Below are positions 29,185-38,476 of a DNA stretch of 64,000 bases, in pieces (the stretch's first letter is position 1; each line of letters begins with the position of its first letter). Under the pieces are notes generated by a model that saw only the letters and a program-made list of their open reading frames with translations, ran no database searches and was not told where the DNA came from. The position numbers were made by a program, and so were the translations under genes. The stretch covers positions 1-64,000 of the forward strand of contig CANRDY010000004.1 of the NCBI GenBank assembly GCA_947629515.1, in the 5' to 3' direction. This DNA comes from an uncultured Clostridia bacterium. GTDB taxonomy: Bacteria; Bacillota; Clostridia; Christensenellales; Borkfalkiaceae.

Positions 29185-30108
29185 TTATTTCAACAAACTT
29201 TTTAATAAATTAAGGTCTGAATTTGCTATTGCAGAATCCAACTGCCTTTTGAAGTCCTCGCTTATCGGCGTTTTAAGGGCGTATTCGTAAGTGATCCCCT
29301 CCAACTTCCCCATCTCGTCGGCGTAAACATGTTCGTCACCGAGCATGCCGATATCGGCAAGCCCCGCTCCGTTTTCTTTAAGCGCGGATATAAACTTCTT
29401 AGCGCAGTGTATCTGCCTTTCGTCGGTTGCCGTTATCGAAATGTTCTGATACAAGTCGTTGAACTCGTTTACGGCTTTGACCGAAAAAGCCGCCCCGCGT
29501 GTTTTTAATCGATAAATATCGCGCTGTGTGCCCAATAAATACTTATAATCGCCGTCTAAGAGCTTAACGTAAGCCGCCGTAGGCTTCTCCCGCGCCGCGC
29601 TTTCAAGCCCGCAGAACAACGCCGCCGCGCCCGTAAGGTTTTCCGTGCCGATGTTTATTACCGTGTTCTGCGGCGTAACGTCCGAAAAGTCGGCGTTCTC
29701 GCCGAGCGTCAAAACGCAGTAACCGCCGCGTGCCCAACAGACGTAAGGCGGCTGACCTTTAATATAACTTTCCAGCCCGTACACACCCGCCCCGTATGAA
29801 ATCATATCGGGCAGAACGCCTTTCGAAAGATTTTCACGAACCGCGTCGGCAGAGAGTGCGATCGCCTTTACGTAAATTTTTTCGTCGGCGAACCTCTTTC
29901 CCACCTTTTCAAGATAACTCGCCCGCGATCCTTTTCCACCCTCAAAATAATCTATTTGCCAGATCGTAAGTACGCAAGGCGATATTTCTTCGTCTTTTTG
30001 GCTCTGCGCAAGGACTGCGGGAAAGGCTACGATCGGCGCAAGCACAATAATGAGCGCACACATCAGCAACAGCGCACCCCGCAAAAGAGTTTTCAACCTA
30101 AATTGCAT
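29185..30108 (-). CDS. Putative secreted protein resembling an extracellular solute-binding protein
   Basis: N-terminal signal-like hydrophobic segment; LTIWQIDYFEGGKGSRASYLEKVGKRFADEK; no recognised transporter neighbours. Confidence 0.55.
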   Translation of the reverse strand: MQFRLKTLLRGALLLMCALIIVLAPIVAFPAVLAQSQKDEEISPCVLTIWQIDYFEGGKGSRASYLEKVGKRFADEKIYVKAIALSADAVRENLSKGVLPDMISYGAGVYGLESYIKGQPPYVCWARGGYCVLTLGENADFSDVTPQNTVINIGTENLTGAAALFCGLESAAREKPTAAYVKLLDGDYKYLLGTQRDIYRLKTRGAAFSVKAVNEFNDLYQNISITATDERQIHCAKKFISALKENGAGLADIGMLGDEHVYADEMGKLEGITYEYALKTPISEDFKRQLDSAIANSDLNLLKSLLK

Positions 30109-30445
30109 ATACTATTTTACTTGCTTAAAGCCCCGAAAATGCGCCTTTGGCTACCGATATTTATATTTGTTGTTCGATATTTATCTTTGTTGCCGATAAC
30201 GGAAAATGATTTACCGAAAACGCGGGAAGCGCGTTTGCACTCCCCGCGGCTTATCTGTTTAACTTTCGCCCTAAACAGATAAGCATATATATTAAAGCGT
30301 TTTACCGCTTGTAAAAATATCTTGCGCAAACCTCGTTGATTATATGCGCTGTTTTATTTTATTTAAATTTATTAAAAAAAGTGCATAGCCGCACGCGATT
30401 TTTCCGCCGTTTTTTAAAACGATTTTAATATTATTTTATATAAAA

Positions 30446-30470
30446 GCGGCGCAACTTTCAGTTGCGCCGC
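30446..30470 (-). terminator. Terminator after yebC
   Basis: GCGGCGCAACT-GAA-AGTTGCGCCGC followed by TTTTATATAAAAT on reverse strand. Confidence 0.8.
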
Positions 30471-30495
30471 CCCCGTAAAGACCTTAAAACTTCTC

Positions 30496-31233
30496 TTATT
30501 CTTCCTCGTCCTCGGGAAGTTCGACGTTGTGATAAACGTCCTGAACGTCGTCAAGCTCGTTCAATCTGTCGAGCATCTTCAAAAATTGGTCGAGTTTTTC
30601 GCCCTCGAGCGTTATATAGTTCTGCGGGATCATTTTGATTTCGGCTTCGAGGAAGGTCACGCCCTTGCTCTCAAAATACTTTCTCGCTTCCGACCAATTT
30701 TCGGGTGTCGTGAACACCTCGTAAACGTCGTCCTCGGCAATGTAGTCCTCGGCTTCGGCTTCAAGGCAGTACTCCATCATCGTGTCTTCGTCGAGTTCGA
30801 CCGTCCTTTCGATAACAAACACGCCCTTGTCGTCGAACATGTACGAAACACAGCCCGTGTTCCCCATCTGCCCGCCACACTTCGCCATTGCCGAACGCAC
30901 GTCGCCCGCTGTTCTGTTTACGTTATCGGTGAGCGTTTTTATAATAACCGCCGCGCCGCCCGCGCCGTAGCCCTCGTAAGTCAGCTCTTTATAGTCCTTT
31001 CCCGCAAGCTCACCCGCCGCCTTGGCTATCGAACGCTTTATAGTATCGTTGGGCATATTTGCAGCTTTTGCCTTGGCTATAACGTCGGCAAGTTTCGAGT
31101 TGGTATCGGGGTTTGGGTTGCCCTTTGCCGCCACGGCGATCTCTCTGCCGAGCTTGGTAAACATTGCGCCCCTTGCGGCGTCCGTCTTGCCCTTTTTAGC
31201 CTGTATATTGTGCCATTTTGAATGTCCTGACAT
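30496..31233 (-). CDS. YebC/PmpR family regulator / translation factor
   Basis: MSGHSKWHNIQAKKGKTDAARGAMFTKLGREIAVAAK...YEGYGAGGAAVIIKTLTDN. Confidence 0.95.
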   Translation of the reverse strand: MSGHSKWHNIQAKKGKTDAARGAMFTKLGREIAVAAKGNPNPDTNSKLADVIAKAKAANMPNDTIKRSIAKAAGELAGKDYKELTYEGYGAGGAAVIIKTLTDNVNRTAGDVRSAMAKCGGQMGNTGCVSYMFDDKGVFVIERTVELDEDTMMEYCLEAEAEDYIAEDDVYEVFTTPENWSEARKYFESKGVTFLEAEIKMIPQNYITLEGEKLDQFLKMLDRLNELDDVQDVYHNVELPEDEEE

Positions 31234-31242
31234 TTGATTACC

Positions 31243-31974
31243 TCACATAAATTTGCGCCTTACAAGCGCGTACATAGCAATTCCCGCCGATACGGCGGCG
31301 TTTAAGCTCTCGGTGCTGTTGTCCATGGGAATTTTAACCCTGAACTTCGCCCTTTCCATTATTTTATCGCTTATTCCCGAACCCTCGTTGCCGATGCAAA
31401 GGCAGAACTTTGGGGGCGGATCGAACTTAAAAACGTTTTCTCCGTCCATATCGGCGCATATTACGGGAACGCCCGAAAGCGCGGATAAAACTTCGTTCTC
31501 GCTTCCGTCGAATACCTTTACGAAAAATATCCCGCTCATGCTCGACCGAACCGCTTTGGGCGAATACGGGTCGGCGCAGTCTATCGTGTATATCTCGCGA
31601 TAACCCGCCGCGTTCGCCGTTCTTATGATAGCTCCGATATTCCCCGGGTCACGTATTCTGTCGAGCAAAAGGCAATTGCCTTGCGGCGCGCACAGTGCGT
31701 TTTGGGGTATTTTTATGACCGCCATAACGCCCTGCGGGCTTTTTTCGTCGGAAAGATAGGAATAAACTTCCTCGCTTATCAGCGTTGCCTCGGGATAGCT
31801 TTCGGCAAACCGAGGCGTGCAGACGAGTCTTTCGACAGCGCACCCCGCTAAGGAGCTTTCGTTCACAAGTTTAACGCCCTCGGCGATATAAAGCCCCCGC
31901 TCTTTGCGGAACTTTTTATCTTTCAGCTTATATATATCCCTCACCAAGGGGTTCGATTTAGACGTTATTACCAT
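31243..31974 (-). CDS. SpoU/TrmH family RNA methyltransferase
   Basis: LLLDRIRDPGNIGAIIRTANAAG; CIGNEGSGISDKI; IPMDNSTESLNAAVSAGIAMY. Confidence 0.93.
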   Translation of the reverse strand: MVITSKSNPLVRDIYKLKDKKFRKERGLYIAEGVKLVNESSLAGCAVERLVCTPRFAESYPEATLISEEVYSYLSDEKSPQGVMAVIKIPQNALCAPQGNCLLLDRIRDPGNIGAIIRTANAAGYREIYTIDCADPYSPKAVRSSMSGIFFVKVFDGSENEVLSALSGVPVICADMDGENVFKFDPPPKFCLCIGNEGSGISDKIMERAKFRVKIPMDNSTESLNAAVSAGIAMYALVRRKFM

Positions 31975-31982
31975 AAAAAATT

Positions 31983-32008
31983 AAGCCTTTCGATTAAAAA
32001 AGGCTTAA
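31983..32008 (-). terminator. Terminator after rplT
   Basis: AAGCCTTT-TTTAATCG-AAAGGCTTAATTTTTT on reverse strand. Confidence 0.75.
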
Positions 32009-32016
32009 AATTATAA

Positions 32017-32367
32017 TTATAATGCTTGCTTAGCCTTGTCTGCGAGCGCGGCAAATGCCTGAGCGTCGTTTACGGCAAGATCGGCAAGGATCTTTCTGTT
32101 GAGATTGATCCCCGCGTTTTTAAGCCCGAACATAAATTTGGAATACGAAAGTCCGTTGATCCTCGCCGCCGCGTTGATACGCGCTATCCAAAGACTGCGC
32201 ATATCGCGTTTGCGGAGTCTTCTGCTTACGAACGCGTAGTTCAAGGACTTCATAACAGCCTGACGGGCTATTCTGTAATTCTTCGACTTATAGCCGTAAT
32301 ATCCTTTTGCAAGACGTAATATCTTTCTGCGCTTTTTCAAAGCGTTTACAGTTCTTTTAATACGCAT
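32017..32367 (-). CDS. rplT: 50S ribosomal protein L20
   Basis: [46 protein letters not shown]. Confidence 0.97.
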   Translation of the reverse strand: MRIKRTVNALKKRRKILRLAKGYYGYKSKNYRIARQAVMKSLNYAFVSRRLRKRDMRSLWIARINAAARINGLSYSKFMFGLKNAGINLNRKILADLAVNDAQAFAALADKAKQAL

Positions 32368-32381
32368 TTTTCAGTCCTCCG

Positions 32382-32582
32382 TCAATCTTTGTAGGGAATC
32401 ATCGCTTTTACGTTGGATTCCGTTGCGCTCGAAACGAGTGTGGTCTTGCGCAAATTTCTCTTTCTCTTTCTGTTCTTGGTTTCAGCCTTATGGTTCTTGC
32501 CGCCATGAGGTCTTTTAACCTTACCTGTTGCGGTAAGCCAGAAACGCTTTTTGCTTCCGCTGTGTGATTTCTGCTTAGGCAT
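32382..32582 (-). CDS. rpmI: 50S ribosomal protein L35
   Basis: MPKQKSHSGSKKRFWLTATGKVKRPHGGKNHKAETKNRKRKRNLRK. Confidence 0.97.
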   Translation of the reverse strand: MPKQKSHSGSKKRFWLTATGKVKRPHGGKNHKAETKNRKRKRNLRKTTLVSSATESNVKAMIPYKD

Positions 32583-32610
32583 ATCTATGTCCTCCAATAT
32601 GATTTACGAT

Positions 32611-33123
32611 TTAATTTTTTACGGGTGAAAGCATCATTATGATGTTTCTGCCCTCTGCGGTGGGTTTTTTATCCTGAACGGCTTTGCCGCCTAACCCTTC
32701 AAAGAAGTCCTGCATTACCTGAATGCACTGGTAAGCCCTCGAATTTTCGCGACCTTTCATTCTTATGGTAACTTTGACCTTGTTGCCCGCTTCGAGGAAT
32801 TTGAGGCACTGCTTTGTTTTAACGGCGATATCGCCCACGTCGATAGTCATCGAAAGCCTTATCTCTTTTATCTCGACGACCGTCTGGTTTCGGCGGTTCT
32901 CTTTATCGCGCTTTGCCTGCTCGTATTTGAATTTGGAATAATCCATTATTTTGCATACGGGCGGAACGGCGTTGGGGGAAATTTTAACAAGGTCGAGGTC
33001 GGCTTCTTCGGCAAGTCTGAGCGCGTCGAAACTGCTCATAACTCCTATCATCTCTCCGTCGCTTCCTATAACTCTCACTTCCCTGTCGCGTATCTGCTCG
33101 TTTACGGAATACAAGTCTTTTAT
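32611..33123 (-). CDS. infC: Translation initiation factor IF-3, probable AUA start
   Basis: (A)KDLYSVNEQIRDREVRVIGSDGEMIGVMSSFDALRLAEEADLDLVKISPNAVPPVCKIMDY; AGAGG SD 9 nt before ATA codon at 33123; the TTG at 33153 lies inside a terminator T-tract. Confidence 0.93.
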   Translation of the reverse strand: MKDLYSVNEQIRDREVRVIGSDGEMIGVMSSFDALRLAEEADLDLVKISPNAVPPVCKIMDYSKFKYEQAKRDKENRRNQTVVEIKEIRLSMTIDVGDIAVKTKQCLKFLEAGNKVKVTIRMKGRENSRAYQCIQVMQDFFEGLGGKAVQDKKPTAEGRNIIMMLSPVKN

Positions 33124-33151
33124 AGCTTTATACCTCTTTATAATTTTTCGC

Positions 33152-33184
33152 AAAAAAATTCGGGCTGCAACAAGGCAACCCGAA
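33152..33184 (-). promoter_or_regulatory. infC-leader intrinsic terminator/attenuator (L20-leader-like position)
   Basis: Reverse strand TTCGGGTTGC-CTTGTT-GCAGCCCGAA (10 bp incl. one G-U) followed by T7, between the promoter and infC. Confidence 0.8.
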
Positions 33185-33273
33185 ATAATGCGACCCTTTA
33201 AGGGCTTAAAACATTATTGTGCCGGACAAAATCTCCGTACGGCGAAAGGGGTTGACCTTTACTTTGCTTAATT

Positions 33274-33302
33274 ATTTTATTATAGTCTGAACCAAATGTC
33301 AA
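33274..33302 (-). promoter_or_regulatory. Promoter of infC-rpmI-rplT
   Basis: Reverse strand TTGACA - 17 nt - TAAAAT. Confidence 0.7.
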
Positions 33303-33311
33303 CTGATTTTA

Positions 33312-35267
33312 TCAGAAAATTACCTTATTTGCGTTTTCAAACACAACTTTGCGGGCAAATTCTTCAAAATTGACCGTTTCTTTCTCTTCCTGTCCGCGTC
33401 TGTTAACGTTGACCGTGCCGTCCTCGGCTTCCTTGTCGCCCACGACAAGCACGTAGGGAACTTTCTCCATTTTGGCTTCGCGTATCTTGTAGCCGATTTT
33501 TTCGTTGCGGCGATCGACTTCGCATCTTATTCCCATTGCCGAAAGTTTTGCGGCGGTGTCCTCGGCGTAGGCAAGCGTTCTGTCGGTTATGGGAAGAACC
33601 TTTACCTGTGTGGGGCACATCCACAGCGGGAACGCTCCGCCGTACTTTTCGATGAGGAACGCAAGCGTTCTCTCGTAACAGCCTATCGAGCTTCTGTGAA
33701 TGACGTATGGCGTTTGCCTTGTGCCGTCGAGGTCGACGTACTGCATATCGAAGCTGTGCCCCGCGGCAAAGTCTATCTGAATGGTTATAAGGGTATCCTC
33801 TTTGCCGAAAACGTTGCGTATCTGAATGTCGAGCTTAGGTCCGTAAAAAGCCGCCTCGTCGTCCGCCTCGACGTAATTTATTTTAAGGTCGTCGAGAATG
33901 TTCTTCATCATGCTCTCGGTGGTGTTCCACGCAACGTCGTCGTCGATATACTTATCGGACTTCGCCTTGCCCCTCTTCGAAAAGCGGAACGTAACGTCGT
34001 CGCGCATGCCGAGCGCGTCCAAAAGATAATAGCTAAGGTCGAGGCAGCGTTTGAACTCCTCCTCGATTTGCTCCTTGGTGCAGATTATATGACCGTCCGA
34101 AAGGGTGAACTGCCTTATTCTTATAAGACCGTGCATTTCGCCCGAAGCCTCTTTACGGAACTCCGTCGCCGTTTCGGAATACCTGCAAGGCAGGTCGCGG
34201 TACGATTTTAAGCCGTTTTTGAATATCTGATACTGGAACGGGCAAGTCATGGGTCTTAACGCCATGATCTCTTCGCCCGAGGGGCTTTCGCCGTTATCGT
34301 CGACTTCGCCCAAAATGAACATCTTGTCGCGGTAGTGCGACCAGTGCCCCGAAATTTTGTAGAGGTCGGACTTCGCCATAAGGGGCGTTTTGGTTATCAT
34401 AAAGCCCCTCTTTTCCTCTTCGTCCTCGACAAAGCGAGAAAGTATCTGTATCATCTTCGCGCCCTTGGGCATCAGAATGGGCAACCCCTGACCTATTACG
34501 TCGGAAGTCATAAATATTCCCAAATCTCTGCCCAGCTTGTTGTGATCGCGCTTTTTAGCCTCTTCAACGGCTGTAAGATACTCGTCGAGCTGGCTCTTCT
34601 TTTCGAACGCCGTGCCGTAAATGCGGGTGAGCATCTTGTTTTTCTCGTTCCCGCGCCAATACGCACCCGTAAGCGAAGTGAGCATAAACGCCTTTATCTT
34701 GCCCGTGTTGGGAAGATGAGGTCCTCTGCAAAGGTCGGTAAACGTACCCTGCTTGTAGAACGAAATTACGGCGTCGTCGGGCAGATCGTTAATAAGTTCC
34801 ACCTTATAGGTCTCGCCGTACTTTTTCATAAGCTCTAACGCCTCGGCGCGGGGAAGCTCGAACCGCTCGATGGGCGTTTTTGCCTTTATTATCTTCTCCA
34901 TCTCCTGTTTGATTTTGGGGAAGTCGTCCTGCGTGATGGGCGTTTTAAAATCGATATCGTAATAAAAACCGTTCTCTATAACGGGACCTATCGCAAGTTT
35001 ACTTGTTGGATAGATATTTTTGATTGCTTGCGCAAGCACATGCGCGCAGGTATGGCGGTAAACTTCAAGCCCTTCTCTGTCTTTGAGGGTGACGATATCG
35101 AGCCGATCGCCGTCAGAAAGTTTTGCCGAAAGGTCGCAAAGTTTTCCGTTTATCTTTGCCGCAACTGCGGCGCGCGCCAGACTCTCGCTTATTTTAAGCG
35201 CGGCGGCGGCGCAGTCCGCCCCTTCCTCAACTTCGATTTTTTCGCCGTTTTTGAGTAAGATCTCCAT
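33312..35267 (-). CDS. thrS: Threonyl-tRNA synthetase
   Basis: HTCAHVLAQAIKNIYP, TSLTGAYWRGNEKNKMLTRIYGTAF, FQYQIFKNGLKSYRDLPCRYSE, C-terminal anticodon-binding domain. Confidence 0.97.
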   Translation of the reverse strand: MEILLKNGEKIEVEEGADCAAAALKISESLARAAVAAKINGKLCDLSAKLSDGDRLDIVTLKDREGLEVYRHTCAHVLAQAIKNIYPTSKLAIGPVIENGFYYDIDFKTPITQDDFPKIKQEMEKIIKAKTPIERFELPRAEALELMKKYGETYKVELINDLPDDAVISFYKQGTFTDLCRGPHLPNTGKIKAFMLTSLTGAYWRGNEKNKMLTRIYGTAFEKKSQLDEYLTAVEEAKKRDHNKLGRDLGIFMTSDVIGQGLPILMPKGAKMIQILSRFVEDEEEKRGFMITKTPLMAKSDLYKISGHWSHYRDKMFILGEVDDNGESPSGEEIMALRPMTCPFQYQIFKNGLKSYRDLPCRYSETATEFRKEASGEMHGLIRIRQFTLSDGHIICTKEQIEEEFKRCLDLSYYLLDALGMRDDVTFRFSKRGKAKSDKYIDDDVAWNTTESMMKNILDDLKINYVEADDEAAFYGPKLDIQIRNVFGKEDTLITIQIDFAAGHSFDMQYVDLDGTRQTPYVIHRSSIGCYERTLAFLIEKYGGAFPLWMCPTQVKVLPITDRTLAYAEDTAAKLSAMGIRCEVDRRNEKIGYKIREAKMEKVPYVLVVGDKEAEDGTVNVNRRGQEEKETVNFEEFARKVVFENANKVIF

Positions 35268-35508
35268 AATTTCCTCCAAAAAAAATGCCTTAAACAATAG
35301 CTTTGTCTATCGTTTAAGGACGCATAAACTTGTGCGCGGTTCCACCTTAATTGCCCTTGGGGGCGATACTGCCCCCAAAAGACCTCTTTTTAACGTGCTC
35401 CGCTAAGTGCGAGTGGTTTCCCGTTCCCCTTAAAATTATGCGCCTCACAGCTTACGGCGCACTCTCTGCGAATTCTTCGGCGGTACTTGTCTCGCGCGGA
35501 ATATCAAC
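35268..35508 (-). promoter_or_regulatory. T-box riboswitch leader of thrS
   Basis: T-box AAGGTGGAACCGCG (35335-35348), terminator CCTTAAACGATAG..CTATTGTTTAAGG + T8 (35279-35319), Stem I base AGTGCG/CGCACT, specifier candidate GAA-ACC-A (ACC = Thr, 35415-35417). Confidence 0.93.
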
Positions 35509-35514
35509 ATACTT

Positions 35515-35543
35515 ATATTATTACAAGAAAATCATTTTGTCAA
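35515..35543 (-). promoter_or_regulatory. thrS T-box promoter
   Basis: Reverse strand TTGACA - 17 nt - TAATAT. Confidence 0.75.
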
Positions 35544-35574
35544 CAACTTTAAAAGGCTTTTCCGCTTAAAATAT

Positions 35575-35603
35575 TTGCCAATGCGCCATTAATTATGTAT
35601 AAT
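35575..35603 (+). promoter_or_regulatory. leuS promoter, divergent from thrS
   Basis: TTGCCA - 17 nt - TATAAT. Confidence 0.7.
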
Positions 35604-35635
35604 TTATGGTGAAATTCAAAAAGAAGGTTACTTTT

Positions 35636-38044
35636 ATGGCTTACACAAATTTCAACGCGGTCGAAAAGAAATGGATTAAGTATTGGGACGAACACAAAAC
35701 TTTCCACACGGATCTTCACGACTTTTCGAAGCCAAAATACTACGTGCTCGATATGTTCCCCTACCCCTCGGGTGCGGGTCTGCACGTCGGTCACCCCGAG
35801 GGCTATACGGCAACCGACATTCTCGCAAGAATGAAGCGCATGCAAGGGTTCAACGTTCTGCATCCCATCGGGTTCGACAGCTTCGGACTTCCCGCCGAAC
35901 AATACGCCATAAAGACGGGTCACAACCCCGAGGGCTTTACGCAAGCAAACATTAAAACCTTTACTTCCCAGCTGAAAATGCTCGGGCTTTCGTACGATTG
36001 GGATCAGACCGTTTCGACCTGCGACCCCTCGTACTACAAGTGGACGCAGTGGATATTCAAACAGCTCTGCAAGGCGGGGCTTGCGCGCTATGTCGAAACG
36101 CCCGTAAATTGGTGCGAAGAGCTTGGCACTGTGCTTGCAAACGACGAAATTATCGACGGAAAGAGCGAGCGCGGAGGCTACCCCGTTGTCCGCAAGAACA
36201 TGAAGCAATGGGTAATTGATATAAATAAATACGCCGAAAGACTTTTGGAAGGGCTTGACGAACTCGATTGGCCCGAATCTTCCAAAATCGCACAGCGCAA
36301 CTGGATAGGCAAATCGGTGGGCGCGAACGTCGACTTTAAGGTAGACGGAACCGATAAGCAGTTCACCGTGTTTACCACGCGTTGCGATACCCTCTTCGGC
36401 GCGACCTACTGCGTGCTTGCCCCCGAGCACAAGCTCGTTGCCGAAATCACAACTCCCGCACAGAAAGCCGAAATCGAGGCTTACATTAAATTGTGCGCAA
36501 GCAAGTCCGACCTTGAACGCACCGAACTCAACAAGGAAAAGACGGGAGCGTTTACGGGCGCGTATGCCGTAAACCCCGTAAACGGCAACAAAATCCCCAT
36601 TTATATATCAGATTACGTGCTCACCTCTTACGGCACGGGCGCGATAATGGCAGTTCCCGCGCACGACACGCGCGACTATGAGTTTGCCAAAAAGTTCAAC
36701 ATTCCCATAATCGAGGTTTTGGAGGGCGGCGACATTACAAAGGAAGCCTACACGCAGGACGGCGTTCACATAAATTCGGGCTTCCTCAACGGTCTCAACA
36801 AGCAGGACGCAATAGACAAAATGGCAAAATGGCTCGAAGAGCACGGTTGCGGAAAAAAGACGGTAACTTACAAACTTCGCGAGTGGATTTTTGCCCGTCA
36901 AAGATATTGGGGCGAACCGCTCCCCGTCGTTCACCTTGAAAACGGTGAAATCGCACTGCTCGACGACAGCGAACTTCCCCTTGTTCTCCCCCACATGACC
37001 GACTACAAAGCCCACGGCGGGAACGCCCCGCTCGAAAACGCGGCGGAATGGGTCAACATTTCGATAAACGGCGTTAAGGGCAAGCGCGAGACAACGACGA
37101 TGCCCGGTTCGGCGGGTTCGAGCTGGTACTTTATGCGCTATTGCGACCCTCACAACCAAAACGCCTTTGCCGATTACGAGCTTTTGAAGCACTGGCTGCC
37201 CGTGGACTTTTACCTCGGCGGCAAGGAACACCTTGTCGGACACCTGCTCTACTCCCGCTTCTGGACGAATTTCCTCTACGATAAGGGCTACTGCCCCTGT
37301 AAAGAACCGTTCAAAAAATTGTTCCACCAAGGAATGATTTTGGGCGAGGACGGAAACAAAATGTCGAAGAGCCTCGGCAACGTCATCAACCCCAACGACA
37401 TAGTGCGCGATTACGGCGCGGACGTTATGAGAATGTACGAAATGTTTATGGGACCCGTTGCCGACACAAAGCCGTGGAACACTTCGAACATAGAGGGCGT
37501 AAAGAAGTTCATCGACCGCATTTACAGAATTTACTGCGAACTCGACGCCATTTCAACAAAGCCCAACGCAAATTTAGAGAAAATTTACAACCAGACCGTC
37601 AAAAAAGTCACCGAAGATTACGAGGCAATGAAGATCAACACGGCAATTTCGCAGATGATGATCTTCTTCAACTCGGTAACCAAAGAAATTACCGAGGGCA
37701 GAAACTATCCCAAGGAATACGCCGAGGGGCTTATAAAGCTGTTGAACCCCATTATCCCCTTTGTCACCGAAGAGATCTGGAACACCGTGCTCGGGCACGA
37801 CGGCACGATAGCTTACGAAAAGTGGCCGACCTTCGACCCCGCCAAATGCGGCGACGACGATTTTGAATACGCCGTTCAGGTCAACAGCAAAATCAAGACC
37901 AAAATCACCCTGCCCGCCGACATGCCCGAAGAACAGATAAAAAAGACCGTTCTCGAAAACGGCGATATAGCTCCCCTTATCGCGGGCAAGACTATCAAAA
38001 AGTTTATCCTCGTTCCCAAAAGACTTATTAACATTATTGTATAA
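35636..38044 (+). CDS. leuS: Leucyl-tRNA synthetase
   Basis: [64 protein letters not shown]. Confidence 0.97.
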   Translation: MAYTNFNAVEKKWIKYWDEHKTFHTDLHDFSKPKYYVLDMFPYPSGAGLHVGHPEGYTATDILARMKRMQGFNVLHPIGFDSFGLPAEQYAIKTGHNPEGFTQANIKTFTSQLKMLGLSYDWDQTVSTCDPSYYKWTQWIFKQLCKAGLARYVETPVNWCEELGTVLANDEIIDGKSERGGYPVVRKNMKQWVIDINKYAERLLEGLDELDWPESSKIAQRNWIGKSVGANVDFKVDGTDKQFTVFTTRCDTLFGATYCVLAPEHKLVAEITTPAQKAEIEAYIKLCASKSDLERTELNKEKTGAFTGAYAVNPVNGNKIPIYISDYVLTSYGTGAIMAVPAHDTRDYEFAKKFNIPIIEVLEGGDITKEAYTQDGVHINSGFLNGLNKQDAIDKMAKWLEEHGCGKKTVTYKLREWIFARQRYWGEPLPVVHLENGEIALLDDSELPLVLPHMTDYKAHGGNAPLENAAEWVNISINGVKGKRETTTMPGSAGSSWYFMRYCDPHNQNAFADYELLKHWLPVDFYLGGKEHLVGHLLYSRFWTNFLYDKGYCPCKEPFKKLFHQGMILGEDGNKMSKSLGNVINPNDIVRDYGADVMRMYEMFMGPVADTKPWNTSNIEGVKKFIDRIYRIYCELDAISTKPNANLEKIYNQTVKKVTEDYEAMKINTAISQMMIFFNSVTKEITEGRNYPKEYAEGLIKLLNPIIPFVTEEIWNTVLGHDGTIAYEKWPTFDPAKCGDDDFEYAVQVNSKIKTKITLPADMPEEQIKKTVLENGDIAPLIAGKTIKKFILVPKRLINIIV

Positions 38045-38089
38045 TAAAGTGAAGTGAAGTTAATTTAAATAGTTAATATAAAAACACCC

Positions 38090-38120
38090 CGCCGCGGCGC
38101 GTCTTAAACGCGCCGCGGCG
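38090..38120. terminator. Bidirectional terminator between convergent leuS and acpP
   Basis: CGCCGCGGCGCGT-CTTAA-ACGCGCCGCGGCG. Confidence 0.8.
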
Positions 38121-38174
38121 AGGTTTTCAAATGCCAAAGCATAACGGCAACTTAACTTGCCGCCTTTGATTTGA

Positions 38175-38396
38175 TTAAAGGCTTTCGATCATCTTTACAA
38201 CGTCGCCAACGGTTTTGAGATCGGTAACTTTGTCCTCGGGAATGGTCTTGCCCGTGTTGTCCTCCAAAGTCATCAATAACTCAACCACGTCGAGAGAATC
38301 CGCGCCGAGGTCTTTTACGATATCGCTTTCGGCGGTGATTTCGGACTGCGCGATCCCCAGCTGGTCGGCAAGAATTTTAGCTACTTCTTCAAACAT
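38175..38396 (-). CDS. acpP: Acyl carrier protein
   Basis: MFEEVAKILADQLGIAQSEITAESDIVKDLGADSLDVVELLMTLED (DSL phosphopantetheine site). Confidence 0.97.
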   Translation of the reverse strand: MFEEVAKILADQLGIAQSEITAESDIVKDLGADSLDVVELLMTLEDNTGKTIPEDKVTDLKTVGDVVKMIESL

Positions 38397-38476
38397 TATA
38401 ATTATCCTCCGAATTTCCTTAAAACGTCAATTAAAAGTTTACATTAAAGTAAGCCTTTTGTCAAGCGAATACCGCC

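Noticed and set aside
32611-33153. infC start at TTG 33153 given by the ORF track
   Set aside because: The TTG is inside the poly-T of a leader terminator and lacks an SD; the AUA at 33123 has SD and matches the IF3 N-terminus
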